Below, piece by piece: positions 38,601-51,749 of a DNA stretch of 64,000 bases; position 1 is the first letter of the stretch; the number at the start of each line of letters is the position of its first letter. This DNA is from Notospermus geniculatus (taxonomy: Eukaryota; Nemertea; Pilidiophora; Heteronemertea; Lineidae), in assembly GCA_002633025.1 (NCBI GenBank), contig NMRB01000263.1:383622-447621 (forward strand), written 5' to 3'. The notes under the pieces are model-generated. The model had not been told where the DNA came from. It saw only the letters and a program-made list of their open reading frames with translations, and did not search any database. Made by a program: the position numbers and the translations under genes.

Positions 38601-41600
38601 TGGAATTTGAGTCTTTACACGACCTTTCGACTGGACACGAGACTCTGACCCTCAACAGCAGCAGAAGCCGATTGTCTGGCTCAAAGAAGACCCATCTTCC
38701 ATGACAATATGATCTTCCTTCAAATACAAGGATGACAAACTCCATGATCATCAACGTGATCCATAGTGATGTTGGGGTTTCACTCAAGCCATGATGAGAT
38801 TTCTTATGCGCCAATCCTATCAACATGTTCTCCATGATGACAAGTGACATACATTAATGACTACCTGGAGACGAACACAGCTCAAAATGTCAAGAAGAGA
38901 TGACCTCACCCTTTATTTGGATGTGCGTCCTTGTCCATTAGGATCGCCTTGCGTCCTCGAGTGGCCAGAGTAAGACGTAGATTGGTCAACATGATAAGGA
39001 GAGTCATCTACCACAAGCAGTTTGGGCTGGAAGGCCAGGGTTCATCAGAACGAAAAGCACTTCAGGCTGGGATGAAAGGCTTCCATTAGAGTTATCAAAC
39101 ACATCTCTGATTTGTCAACCGTGGAACAAGAAGAGCATTTGGAATGACTCGATTTGGCTGGGAAGCTATCAAAGATGATCGCAAGACGTGAGACATAGAG
39201 TGGTGTTTGTCAAGAATGACGATGGATGGGCAATGAGCACATGGCAAAGTACACTGCACATCTGACTGACCACAAAGTCAGACGATGCAGCCAAGCAAGA
39301 TGAACAGCAGCCTGAAGAATCCTAATACATTCTTGATAGCAGTGAAGGATTATATTCTTTGACAGCAGGTGTTCAAGGCCAGAAATGGCTGGCTCCGATG
39401 ACGGGAACAAAGCTGGATGATCTGTCAACAGGATCGTCATCAATAGCTTATAATAATCAGGCATGCAGATCAGATGAAGCTACCAATGTATATTGACCAA
39501 CCTGATGTCCTGGACAGAACACGATTAATGTCATCATCAGGTTGAGATGAAATAGAGGGCATGACAATAAATATAATTTATAGACAGGTACAACATATCG
39601 AATATGGTTATTGGTCTGGCAATAACTCACCATGGTGCAGGTGAGAGTACATTGTCCTCTGACTACAACTGAGTACATCGCTGGCTGAGGTTTTAGTGTG
39701 TCCTTTGGGAAGTGAAGCTAGTGCAGAAGTGAGGCTTGATTTGGTGAGAGTGATTGGATCCATGCAGACCTGAACCCACCCTCGGCTCAGTAACCCAGGG
39801 TGATGTCTGGTTGGCAACTGAGGCCAAACCTGCTTGTGCAGTCGACATTTGAAACACTGGACCCAAAAAAATCAAGAGCTGAAGTAATTTTGGAGAGGAC
39901 TTCCAGCACAATAACATGAATAGAGCAATAATATACATCATGACAGAAAAAAACATAGTATCAAGCAACGCCACAGCCAGTATTGCATGAGGCTTTGTCC
40001 CAACATAACAAGATCAGCCAGCAAAAAACATCTAATAGGGACATACACTGCCGATCAATCCTGCATAACAAGACGAGGTGGAATCCAATTATGGCATGCC
40101 ATGAAGAAGAAATAACGAGAATAAAACCATTTTACAAGATTTATAGAATTTCCATATTGAATACTGAGGAGAAGGCCAGGACATCAGCCGATCTATTCTT
40201 TCTCTGGCCCTCAATACAAGAGGCAGGACAGAAACGTGGTAAGAATAGCAATGATGGGCAAAAAGTTGTCTTCTGCAATGCTTTTTTTCAGATCCTAATT
40301 AGATGACATCTTCTAAGTTCCAGTAGTCTCTCAACAGCACCCAATACCACAGAAAATACAGGACAGCTCGTCGAGGAAAACACTGCTGGAATACTAATGA
40401 AATGCGGAAAGCCGTCTTTCAGAAAAAGTTCTTTCGATGGTCCAACAAAAAACCAATGAATGATGAAAGACAGTCAATTCGCTCCTGGATGCTCAGTATT
40501 CAGACTGACTTCCCGCCGTTTCAAGAAATTGGATTTCTTTCATCTCACGCGTGGAAATGACAAGAAATTAGAACTAAGGATGAGTATGACTGTGAAGCTT
40601 GAAATAATAAGATAAAGAAAAACCAAGTAAAGAACAACAACAAAAACCTAACCACAAAGACAACAATTGTATACATACGCAGTTAATTTTTCCATATTTG
40701 GCCATCTGGAGCCAGAATTTGTTGAGTTCTTGCAATTTTTCTTCAGAGCATTTCTGAAACCCTTCTCCATTCCTTGATACATGCATGCAACGTATCAGGT
40801 CACCACCAGTCATCTAGAGTTTGAAGGAAGCAACGTCCAGTCTCGCTGCACTATACAAGAAAATGCAACACCTATCTTCTAACTCGAGAAACGTATTGTG
40901 GAATGATCTTTCTCCTCTGATAAGTCCTAGTTACATATCCATCGGTGTTGCAATCACTTCCAAAGTACAAAAGACCCCACTAAGCGAGCAACTACAAATA
41001 GCAAGCGACAAAGGTCTATTCTTCCTTCTAATCATGGTAGCAAACTTGTTCACCATTCCTTTAGTTGTGAAAGGCAGCTTTGATACCTTCTCTTTTGTAT
41101 TCTTCTTTCCCTTGAACATCAGATAAGAAAGTCTGCGTCAATGTAATCATATTGTGTCTTGTTCAGTTTTTCTCCACTTCCTCCATGCAACCCATATCAG
41201 AACATCACCTGATTGCTACCAAGTATGAAGATAGAAATTGGATGAGCAAGATTGCTTTGTAGTGTCAGAGAAAGCAACTACTCCAAGACTTTTCTGAGAC
41301 GTCACCTAACCCTATTTTGCAATCAAAATGCAATTACATGGAGAGCAGAGGTTCAAGCACAAAAAGTTCATGTTTCACGATCACAAACATATTGCAGAGT
41401 ATGTCAACTGAGATGTCAGGTAAACATCACAACACTCTTGTAAAGGAAAGGAACAGAGCAATCCCAAGATGTTGTTGCCCTTTACTGAGGACCAGATCAC
41501 AACTCAAGACTGCCATGGCAAGGGCACTGCAACCACTCGAGAAGAACGCCTATCTTAAAGGGTACACTTGCTTCACAGCAACGTAAGTATTGTCCACTGA

Positions 41601-44600
41601 ATTCCATTCACAGCTCAGCAAATACCTGCCAAAAAACCAGATCCATTTTCTTACGGAGCTTTCAGAAGCAGCTCAGAAAAACTGCCTCCAGTCTTTACAG
41701 GAACACTGGTAACTCAACACCAACTTATCACATCTAACAGGGGAACAGCGATCATACACTCATCTCGACGCTAAGCCGCTATTCCCTCGCACGGATTACG
41801 CTCACACGTCAATATCCAGCAGCGTGTCTTTTCCCAGTGACAACCTCCCATGATTCCACCAAACGCAATGCCGGTGAATTCCTTTATTGATTGGCTGCCT
41901 CGATTACCGCACGTACGGTCCTCAGCACGCCGTTTTCATGACCATCACCTGATCTCAACGCAATATGAGGCAGACTAACGTAGACGCTTTTATTTATTAA
42001 TTTGATACATTGAATATCTGATCTGGTTATACGAGACATGAAGCTATAATCTCTGGAGGAAGCCAGGGAAAGTGTGATTCACCATTAGAGGGAGGAAGCA
42101 CAGGCCGGATCAGCAGTTTTATGGCAAGTTCACAGTAAAAATATCTTTTTCTTCGATCAATTTTTGGATGGCAATAGACAGGCAGGCTAAATCATCACAT
42201 TTTATCACCTTCTTTTGACACCTTCTGGTTAGGAGGGAATGCATTGATGATATGTCTGCAGACAAGCCAATGTATATACCAAACTGACAAGAGACCACCT
42301 GAAAGTGAAAGGCTTCGCTCTGGCACAGTTTTTCCATCTACTTTTTGTCTATCGTCTCAAAAGGCAGGAAAATCTATTGAGATGGCAAGAAAAGCAATAT
42401 AACTTAATGAACGACTGACCAAATGAAGATAGTGCTGCCATTATAGCCAAGGTGCAAGAACTAAAGATATGTCCAGTTGCTGGAATTCCAATTTGTGCAC
42501 CCATGTGAAAGTATCATCAAGGATAATTCGCAGAAAATGATGTTGGCAGGAGTGGAAAGACCCAAAACGATGATATAGCCAGCAATCTTTGCTACTGCAG
42601 GCAATCAGTAGGAGGTACAACAGTCCAACTCATGGTTTCAAGGTAATTTGGGCGAGGTGGGGATAACCCACCAGATAACAAAAGCCCAGAAATTAGGACA
42701 GAACAGATCACAGATCGGCCCAAAATGAGGAAATAACTAACAAACGCTGATGCTGCAAGCCCAGCAATCAGGAGAGAAGAGACCACCGCCAACGAGTCTG
42801 CAAAACAGTGGTACTGACGATGATACAATGTGGTATTACAAGAGCACAGAGATCGAGAGGAACACTCAGAATTGAGATACAACAGACAAACGATAAACTT
42901 AAGAAATGTGATGAGCAAATAAGGGTCAATACTGGCAAGAGAATTTGTTTTACTTACCCATTTACATGGCAGGTACAAACAGATGTGTCAGTGAGTGTCA
43001 AAAATATCAAATCTACCTCAGATCTCAGTGTAGTCAGAGCATCTTCTTGAGTATTGACAAGCAGGTGCAAGGTGGAACATGGAGAGGATATTGTAGGCGT
43101 TGTAAGATGAAACATTTGCTGTTACCTGGCCTTGTGTCGAGGGTGTGTGTTGAGCCAGGCACCATTTCTCCATTTCATTGGTGGAAAACTTTTGGGATGG
43201 AGTACACATATTTTGATGATATCACGACTTTGTAGAAGTTGAACCAAAAAATTGCGATGATTGAATTGTTTCAGTTGATAGCCTATTAGAGTTGATGGCA
43301 AGTTTCAATATAATTGGATTCTGGACACAACATGCATCAAATTGAAAATATACTTGGGTAATGGCAGCTTTATGCCAAGAAGGTCCCATGTGGCTGTCAC
43401 AGCAGATACTGTTTCATTACTGATCCATTAAGCGGGCCAACCATGGGTAACACGGAATTATTGAAAAGAAAGTAAAAAGTGGGAATAATGTAATGTTGAA
43501 CTCCTGCCACTTTATGACAATAACCATGCATGGCTACAAATCATAGGGGACAGCGAGTACCAAAGAGTGGATGCAGAAGTGTGAATCATGCCTCGAGCAT
43601 TAGAAACATTTCAATATGATAACTTTTTAAGTGCTGGGAATTAAATGATTCATGATTTTTTTCCGCACTGCAATTGTTCATGACATGCAACCAGTAGACA
43701 TTGTGGCTAAAGTTATGAGTCAGCAAATAAGCAACCGTGAGCAGTTCAATCAAGCCACATAGGGCAGTGTCAAAGGGACAATTATAGCAGAAATTTGATG
43801 TGGGTTGTTATCAAGAAGCTGGCTCACAGAAGACTCCAGTTGTCTTCCGAATTGAGGTACAGCATCCGGTGAGCTGATTAATTGTATCCTTCAATTCTTG
43901 ATAACAAGTAGCATACTTGCTCGGACCTTACATGAACAGGTCCACCATGAATTAACTTCCTTACCTGTGTATGTAACATTGTCGTGGCAATCCTTCATAC
44001 CTTGTTTGGAAGTCATGAAACACTGTTGTCAGCAACTCCATAGTCCGTGATACAGTTCTTCAAGAAAGTTGGAGAAAGTTGGACAAATGTGGCCATTTGC
44101 TCACATCCTCTAAGTCTACATCTGCATCTTCCTGCTGTCAAGTATGAGGTCATTCACTCCTGCACTGCCCTTCAACCGAGATCCAACTAGTCGAAGGTTG
44201 TGTGTGTTAGGTGCTCCGAAACTCCTCTGAACTCAAGAACCCTCCATATATCAATTCATCCATCCACCAACTCAGAAAAGCAAAATGAGATATCATGGGA
44301 AGCATATACCATCAGACTCTCCACTGACCACATATTTGCCTGACATCATCTCCTTTATAAGGGCAGTGAATTCATTCCTGGACTAATGCCAGAAGGAGCA
44401 GCCAAAACTAACAGAACAAACCTCTCATCCTTCCTCGCCTGTCTGCACCATATTCTTCTTCAGAATGGATGTGGTTTTCCCAAGCCATCAATATGGAACA
44501 TCTCCCAAATAACGATTCAATGGCCAGATGCAGCCAAATCCATTAGATCCTTGTGTGATAGAAGATCACGAAGATAACCCAAAGTGGTCAGATGGGCATT

Positions 44601-45448
44601 TCAGTTACTCAAGGAATTCAGTTCACATAAAACAGCTTTTTACATGTAACACTGATTAGGTGTCCTGCTGGCTTCTGGTGAACCTGTTGACAGCAAATTG
44701 AAGCTAGGCCATGATTTTGTGCAGGAAAACTGATATAACCATGATGGACAAGAGGAGCTGACACTAGCCTGGGAAGGCAACAGATAGTCATTTACCACAC
44801 AGATAATTAGTTTCCCTGAAGTACCAAAATTTCATTGATTTCCAGAGCAGAAATTCGACGCCAAGTGTGGGACCGCCGCAAATGGCTTCAAAGCAATTAC
44901 TGAATCAAATATTTGGGTGATCTACTTAACCACAGGTTTATTCAAGCCTGCCACAGAGTTGCATCTCTGGCTCAGACCCAAGGATATCTATTTCAGTCAA
45001 TAGCCATGAATTTTTCATAAAGTACCAAAAAGTACTGTCTAACCGTAATGTGACATGCTACAAGCAACGTGTCTGGCATTTCAAACAGCAGACAATTCTT
45101 TTGAACAGCGTAGCAATCTCTCCTCAGTCTTCAACTTCTATATTTCTTGCTGGATTCTCAGAGGAAGAGGATACTGGCAGGTCTTGCTGGCTCTCGTGGT
45201 AATCCATCTTCCTACATACGAACAGTTTTGAACACCGCGCACAAAGTTTACTCGCAGTCACACAGCACAAAGAACCCTGGGGATCTGAGGAAAGCAATAA
45301 GCAAAGGGAAACAATCCAAAGGCATGGCAACCTTATGTTGCCAACATTCTAGAAGTGCCACTATGTCAGATTTGGATTCTACATAAAACGTACAGGAATG
45401 TGCAGAAAATGTGAATGTGTGCTGACACAATGTGAAGATGTGCTGCCC

Positions 45449-45717
45449 AAGAGTTTTGGTGTGTTTGTGCCCTTAGTTGAAATGGATTTTGTAATGCAAC
45501 GCCTAATTGTACAACCATTAGTAGTGGAGGTACGCCCAAGAATCCGAAATGATATTGCAGGACTACAATGTAGCTCCACGCCAATTTGGCATGCATAACC
45601 AAAGTAGTGAGGGTTTGGCATTAGGTAGTGTAGAGCATGAATAAAACACAACCAATTTCTTGTTTCATTCTTTTTGAATTGAACTTCAGACGATGGAGCA
45701 TGTGATACCATGTCTAG
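45449..45717. repeat. Dispersed repeat, copy 2
   Basis: Matches 23779-24038 from AAGAGTTTTGGTGTG to GATACCATGTCT. It has an extra in-frame 15-base piece (CGCCTAATTGTACAA) and lacks the protease-like sequence found beside copy 1. Flanking sequences of the two copies are unrelated, so the ends of the mobile or copied unit lie close to these borders. Confidence 0.8.
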
Positions 45718-48700
45718 TCTGCGACAGAGCCCAGTCAAATTCAGTCACATTTGCGAATGTGGAAAAACATATACCCTTCTGGAGACTGAAAACGCTCCAT
45801 AAACGAATTCATCGCCATATGCGTCGACAACAAAAGAAGACCTACCGTATCGAACGCTGAAAAATGGTTGCCGGTAGTATCCTTATTAAACTGTATAAGG
45901 AAACGTTCTCGCCATCTGAAGTTCATAGTCATAAAGCAGGTGTGTTCCTGCGGATCTACTACTAAACACGACTTTTCTGGGCGTTGTTAGGGTGTAGTAG
46001 ATTTGCAGGAACACGTCCAGTGTTTTGGAATTGCACGAAGCCCAACACAACTGACAGTCATCAAAAACTTAGGTACACATGTAGCCTACATGAAAATCAG
46101 TCAACATCAGCAAGTATACCAGAAACTTACCCATTCTTCTTTGGATGTCTTGGCAGTGACCATGAGATCGGGTAGTCTTCGCACTGCTTCAATGCATGTG
46201 GAATACTGCACAAACTCTGACAATGCATCCGGAAAGTTTCAAGCAACTTCTTAATTTGACAAAAATCTCCAGATGATGAGCTTTTCAAGAAAATTCCAGC
46301 AAGAGCTTGAGTCATATAATACTGTGTTACTTCTCCAATTGGCTATTAAGATTGTACCGACAAGCTAGAAACTGGCATCAGATGGTTGGATCCTTCCCAT
46401 CTGAACTGGGAATAGGTAGAATCCTTGATAGTTCTATCACATGATGTATGAATCACATTTAAATTAAAGAGGCTACCTGCTTCTAAAGTTATCTGATCTT
46501 AACCAAGTCTTCTGATAATGTTTTTGGACTTAAGCTCAAGGTTTCTTCTTGCAACTTTTCCCCACACAATATTTCTCATTGTACCAAGGTTGGCTGAACA
46601 TGCTGATGTTTAAGTAGTCCTTGCTAGATTTTCCTAATGGATACGTTGTTGTAGTTCCAAGGAGATCTTCCAAAACTAGATGAGGGCTCCAAGGACATGC
46701 AGTGTGACCACATGAACATGTCTGGCGGAACAGAACTACATGCATTTGCCATCTAATTCAAGTGTTGACCAAGTCAGTAGATTTCACTTTAGATTTCAGC
46801 GACATGGATGTAATCTGGATAAGGTTCTCAAACTTCACACTGGTGACAAATGGTCAGTGCTCTGGCAAATCCGTAAATGATTCCTGAAATCTTCTAGAGA
46901 TCAACAGAAAACGTTCTTATAACCCAATCTAAGCTTCTGCCAGCATCTTGCCACGGCATCAATGAAGGAGAAGATATAACCGAGTTAGAAACAGAAGGTG
47001 GTGATTCATTCTAGATAAGTATTACACTGGACCACCTCTAGGATCATGAATCTCCTTTCCTAAGTGAAATCTGTCTGATTATGAAGAGGAGTCAGACTCA
47101 AAAATCATTTCATGCTCACAGCCAAGGATAAAAAATGGATAAAAAATCTGAGCACAGGTGATACCCAACATCTGAGTCACTCAGACGTTTGTGTTGCTAC
47201 TCATAACACTACTGACCGTGGAAGGGGTGTAGATGCATGAGAGGAAAGATAAATACCTTTGGGATAGAATGATGCAGCCGCTTTCCCGTTAATTTTCAGG
47301 TTAATGGCTTCTTGCAGGTGGTTCATCACAAAATCTAACCCAGGGTGATCAAACAGGGTTTAGATCTTCAGGCCTGCATTTTGATAACAGTAAAGGCAAG
47401 TTAAGCAAGTATGGCTAAGGAGCAGGGCAATTCACAATTATGTACCACATACTGTAGGTAGAAACAGACGACAGCACTTCTGCCTACACACACAGACAAT
47501 GCGCAACATGATCCAAGAACTTGATAGTCAACTTTTTCTCATTTTTTGCAAAGACGTTTTGCGTGCAATGTCACCCGGCATGCAAACATCAATATGAAAT
47601 CCCAACTATTGGACATCAGGGCAGAAAGCGAAATTGACCTACACCTAAATATAGACATTCTCCAGGTTCTCATATCAAATATCTACCAAGAATAGCATCA
47701 AATCTGAAAAAGGCATTTGTTCACCCTTTAGGTAATAGATATTTTAACCTTTTATGTCACGATACTCAAAAAATTTGGTAACTTGTATTCAGAAGTTTTG
47801 ATCCGGCTGAAAAACACAACACCAAGGGTTTATAGGCAGCTTTTATTCTTGTCAACAACAAAAGCATGCCAGCGCGTCATGAAGAAGCAGATATCGGCTT
47901 CTATACTTTTTCTCACATGATTTGTTGCAGAAGATCCAAGACCAAATATGGACATATCATGAATCTTCGATGAGTGCAGGGGTTCATTGGATACAATTCC
48001 CATCACAACAAAAGACATATTTTTGCACTGGTATGAAAGTAATCTTCATCTCTGTCAGCATTTACCTTGTTGAACCTATCTAATTAAACCAGTTATTTTA
48101 TCACTTGACATTCCAGATAAGACACATTGGGAGCTGTCAAATGTTGCTATGGATGTCACATCAGTCATGCAGGTTTTTACAACTAATTCACCTTTCAATA
48201 TCTACCCCAGAAGTTGCATGTGCAGGATTCAAAATCAAGATGGAGCCAAAGTATACACTAAACCTTGACATGCTTGAGTCAAACAATCACGAGAAAACAG
48301 CAGATGCTATGAAAGTTAAGGGCAAAAAAACACAGAACTTTCCCATAATTTACAGTTCAACACAATGAAAAGAAGGAAATTCAATCAAAAATCGACCTCT
48401 GACCAAAGTTGTAGAACTTGTACCGTAATGAATTTTCCAGAATAGTCCCCCAATGTATGCCCACAGCAGAACGATTAAAAGAGCAGAAGAGAATGATTCT
48501 CCTCTTGAAAGATAATGTTCCTAAACGTTTTCAACAAACTCTCAGTTCATTTGACAGAGATATACACTTATACATCTAAGAGTGGCAAACGAAAGGCACA
48601 ATCAGGTGAAAACAAATAGCGAAACGAAGTTAGACAAAGCAAAAAGCGTGGATCTGCAGACGTGATGAAAATATTCCAATTGAGAAACTTAATTTAGTCC

Positions 48701-49162
48701 AACACGAGGGTCCTTACCGTGCCCACTTGTGGTACATAACAACCCTCAGGGGTGCATTTCATAAACCTGCTAACGTCTGGAAAACAGCAAAGACCACTTT
48801 GAAATTTTGAACACTGGAAGAGCATTACAAATGAAAATAACTGATCAGCTCTTATTGCAAGTTGAGACATTGTCAATATTGCAACAAAGGAAATGTGTCA
48901 AGCCTGCACAGACAAGCCTGGAGGCTAGTTTGTTGCATCAGTCTGGCATGAAAATGATTGATATCAATCCAATTTCAAACGTTGTTTTTAATTATTTGCA
49001 TCGCTGTTCCCGTGTAATTGCAAGTGAACATTTCCTGTTATCTGTGATCTCAACAATAATGCCATCTTCTCTTGAATGCCTCCTTAGATTACCATCAGCA
49101 GGTGATATCAGCAATACCTTGTCAACTGCACTTTCTTCGTCATTTCTATTTTACTGCAGGAA

Positions 49163-49181
49163 CAGCAGCAGCAGCAGCAGC
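49163..49181. repeat. (CAG)n microsatellite
   Basis: Six CAG units in a row, without a gene assignment around them. A poly-Ala or poly-Cys run in overlapping open frames is a by-product of this repeat. Confidence 0.9.
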
Positions 49182-51635
49182 CTGGTACCAATGCAATTTC
49201 AAACAATGGCTTTTTATTTTCACTGCAGTTCTCCACATTAAAGTAATTCTGCAAGTCAATCCTGTTACCCTTGCTGGTAGTGCCATCTTCTCTGGTATGC
49301 TTGGAACCATGAGCACTTCTTATTAGCAACAGCATGTTGGCTGCACTTTCTTCATTCTCCACTACGAGTGAGAACTCACCAGTCCATGAGGGAGCCATCT
49401 TCACATAAGTGCCTGAACTAACTCCAGTTCGAGTTGCAGCTCTCTCTCATCATGTTCCTGTTCAATCAACATTGACATCAGGGGGTCAAGCAAGTGATGG
49501 ATATTCTTAACTAAAACACATTCCTTTGTCTGAAATATCCACTTTCTTAGCCCCAGCGCTCATTCTCTATACCGGTACCTAGTTTAGAACATGGATAACA
49601 ATGAGAAACATGGCAGAATAAACCACAAAGAACGATAAAAACAGAATTAAAAACTTGCCCGCTTGGCCTCCCCGACCATGTGTGGTAGAGAAACGTGTGA
49701 TTCTGCATATCCATAGCACGGACCTCACATTTGTGGTCTCCGAATGCAAGCAGTCCTGGTATAAGGTTAGCAAGTTTTAGTTTGACCACACAAAGCACTT
49801 ATTACTCAGGTTTGGGGCAATAAAATGTATAACACTGCGTAGTCTAATCTCTCAGGACAGGACAAGATCCAACAGAAATTTCAAATCCATTCTTTTCTTT
49901 GTTTTGTGTTTGTTCGGAGAAAAATGGTCGACTCAGTGAGTAGGTCATTATGACACTGGGCTCCTTTTGAATGAGATAAAAAACAAAATCCCCCAAGGTG
50001 TTTAAGAAAATCCGGATGCAGTGCAGTATTGTTTGGACATGTGGTATACCGTGGGGGCAGTCTTCGGTGCGTCAATCACCCGAGTCTTCACTCTTTATTG
50101 TTGGCAGTGAACAACTGTTGATGATGGTTGAGGGCCCCGGGTTGAGGGCATTCTTTGGATGTCCAAGACAGATTTGTGATGATGATAACGGACCTGTCGA
50201 TCAGTTTGTTTTTTCCTGTTTTTATAGGACATGCTTCTGAATACTACATAACACCACAAAGTCCCCATCTTCTTGATCAGTTCCTTGAAAGAAGGAGAAT
50301 TCTTCAGCAACCAATCAGAGCCACCTATGCCGATCAACAGGAACTATATGTGGTCTCATTCCAGTATTGATGTAACCGCAATACGCACAGAACCAAGAAA
50401 TATTCTTGACAGAACCTATACCCCATCTATTCTTGTCGTCTAAGTTTAATCTTCATTATTCTTGATAGCTTGATCAATATTTCTTCTATGTAATTAACTC
50501 TGCCACTTAGGAGGCAAAATCAAGTTTGCTATATTGCTAAATAAAGGAGCGTATCAATTAAGATGGGCCATTACCGTATTGTTACAGCTCCATTGGGAAT
50601 TGTGAGTCTACTTCGGTGAGGAGACGTCTTGTAATAAACAACATGAAGGCAGGGAAGATTTTCTGCCATGATTACAGCTTTAGTGAGCCCATGCATCACA
50701 GCTCAGCCAGGAATTGTCAGAGAACAATGAATGCAACATTTACCATTAAATAACTATGGATAATGTCGACTGAGGACATTACTGAAAACGACCATTTACG
50801 TAAATGTACTCACTGAAAATTTTTCACAATTTTGAAACTACATGTATAGGAAGCCACCCACCTGCGAACACAGCACTGTCTTGGCCACTGTCTTGAACCA
50901 TCTGTACAGTAATGTAGCACTGAATGACTTCAGAGATTGTCAGAAATCAACATTTATACATGTAGTATTACCTATTTGCAATTTTGTTACAAACACTGCT
51001 TGCTCTTTCTCAAGCCATGTTATGAATTCCCTAAATCACAGAAGGTTCTTGGAAAGAGGGATCAATGGGGAAGTTTTTGTCATGAAGCCAGAAGAGACTC
51101 TATGTGTAATATTGAAAAACAGTAGATACAGACAGCAATAAAACTGCCACCAACATCTCTAGACGTCCTTTTGAAATTTGACAAATAATTGATTAAGATA
51201 TGATGCACCAGCAGCAAAAATGCATAACCGAGTTCGTGATTATGAATTTTTGCTGGTACTGAGGGCAAGTCAAGGTCATTTTGCACAAGTACATGTAAAC
51301 ATCAGAAAATGAATTGTATATCTTATTTTGAATAAGATTGTATTGCAACAGTGGGCTGGGTGGTTGAGGACAAGCATACAAGCAAATAATAAATCAACTG
51401 GTAGTCCGATAAGAGGCAGTCAATTCCTTGGTTGATGCACATATTTCAATAAGCAATACCGGTAGTTCATAATGTATTACAATGAAACATTCATATAACT
51501 AATTACAGCCATTACTTCTCATGCTACGTTAATTAATCAAGATACCTAGGGAATAACTGGCTTTTATTAGACATAATTACCCCATCCTCTGTCATGAAAC
51601 CCAGTGGAAGTTTTAACTTTCCATGGTAAACTACT

Positions 51636-51749
51636 GGGCCCGTATGCATAAAGGTGGAATAAGCTTATTCCAGGTATACATGTAACTTAACATCATAACA
51701 TGAAGTTATACCGGGAATACGCTTATTTCACTTTTATGCATACGGGCCC
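51636..51749. repeat. Foldback MITE with GGGCCCGTATGCATAAA ends
   Basis: Arms 51636-51678 and 51707-51749 pair with a few mismatches around a 28-base spacer. Each end carries GGGCCCGTATGCATAAA on its own 5' side. Related words (GTCGTATTCATAAA near 62310, CCCAGCGTTTCATAAA near 11606) occur singly elsewhere in the window, which suggests a MITE family with CATAAA-containing ends. No transposase-like frame. Confidence 0.8.

Noticed and set aside
42592-42978. A 128-codon - strand frame with hydrophobic stretches
   Set aside because: No motif, no splice or promoter context that I can support, and an overlapping + strand frame is equally open. It is likely chance.
45124-45330. Possible KLHL linker exon (Ser/Glu-rich, - strand, KMDYHESQQDLP)
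   Set aside because: The acceptor has no good pyrimidine tract and no convincing donor follows before the stop; no similarity to known KLHL N termini.
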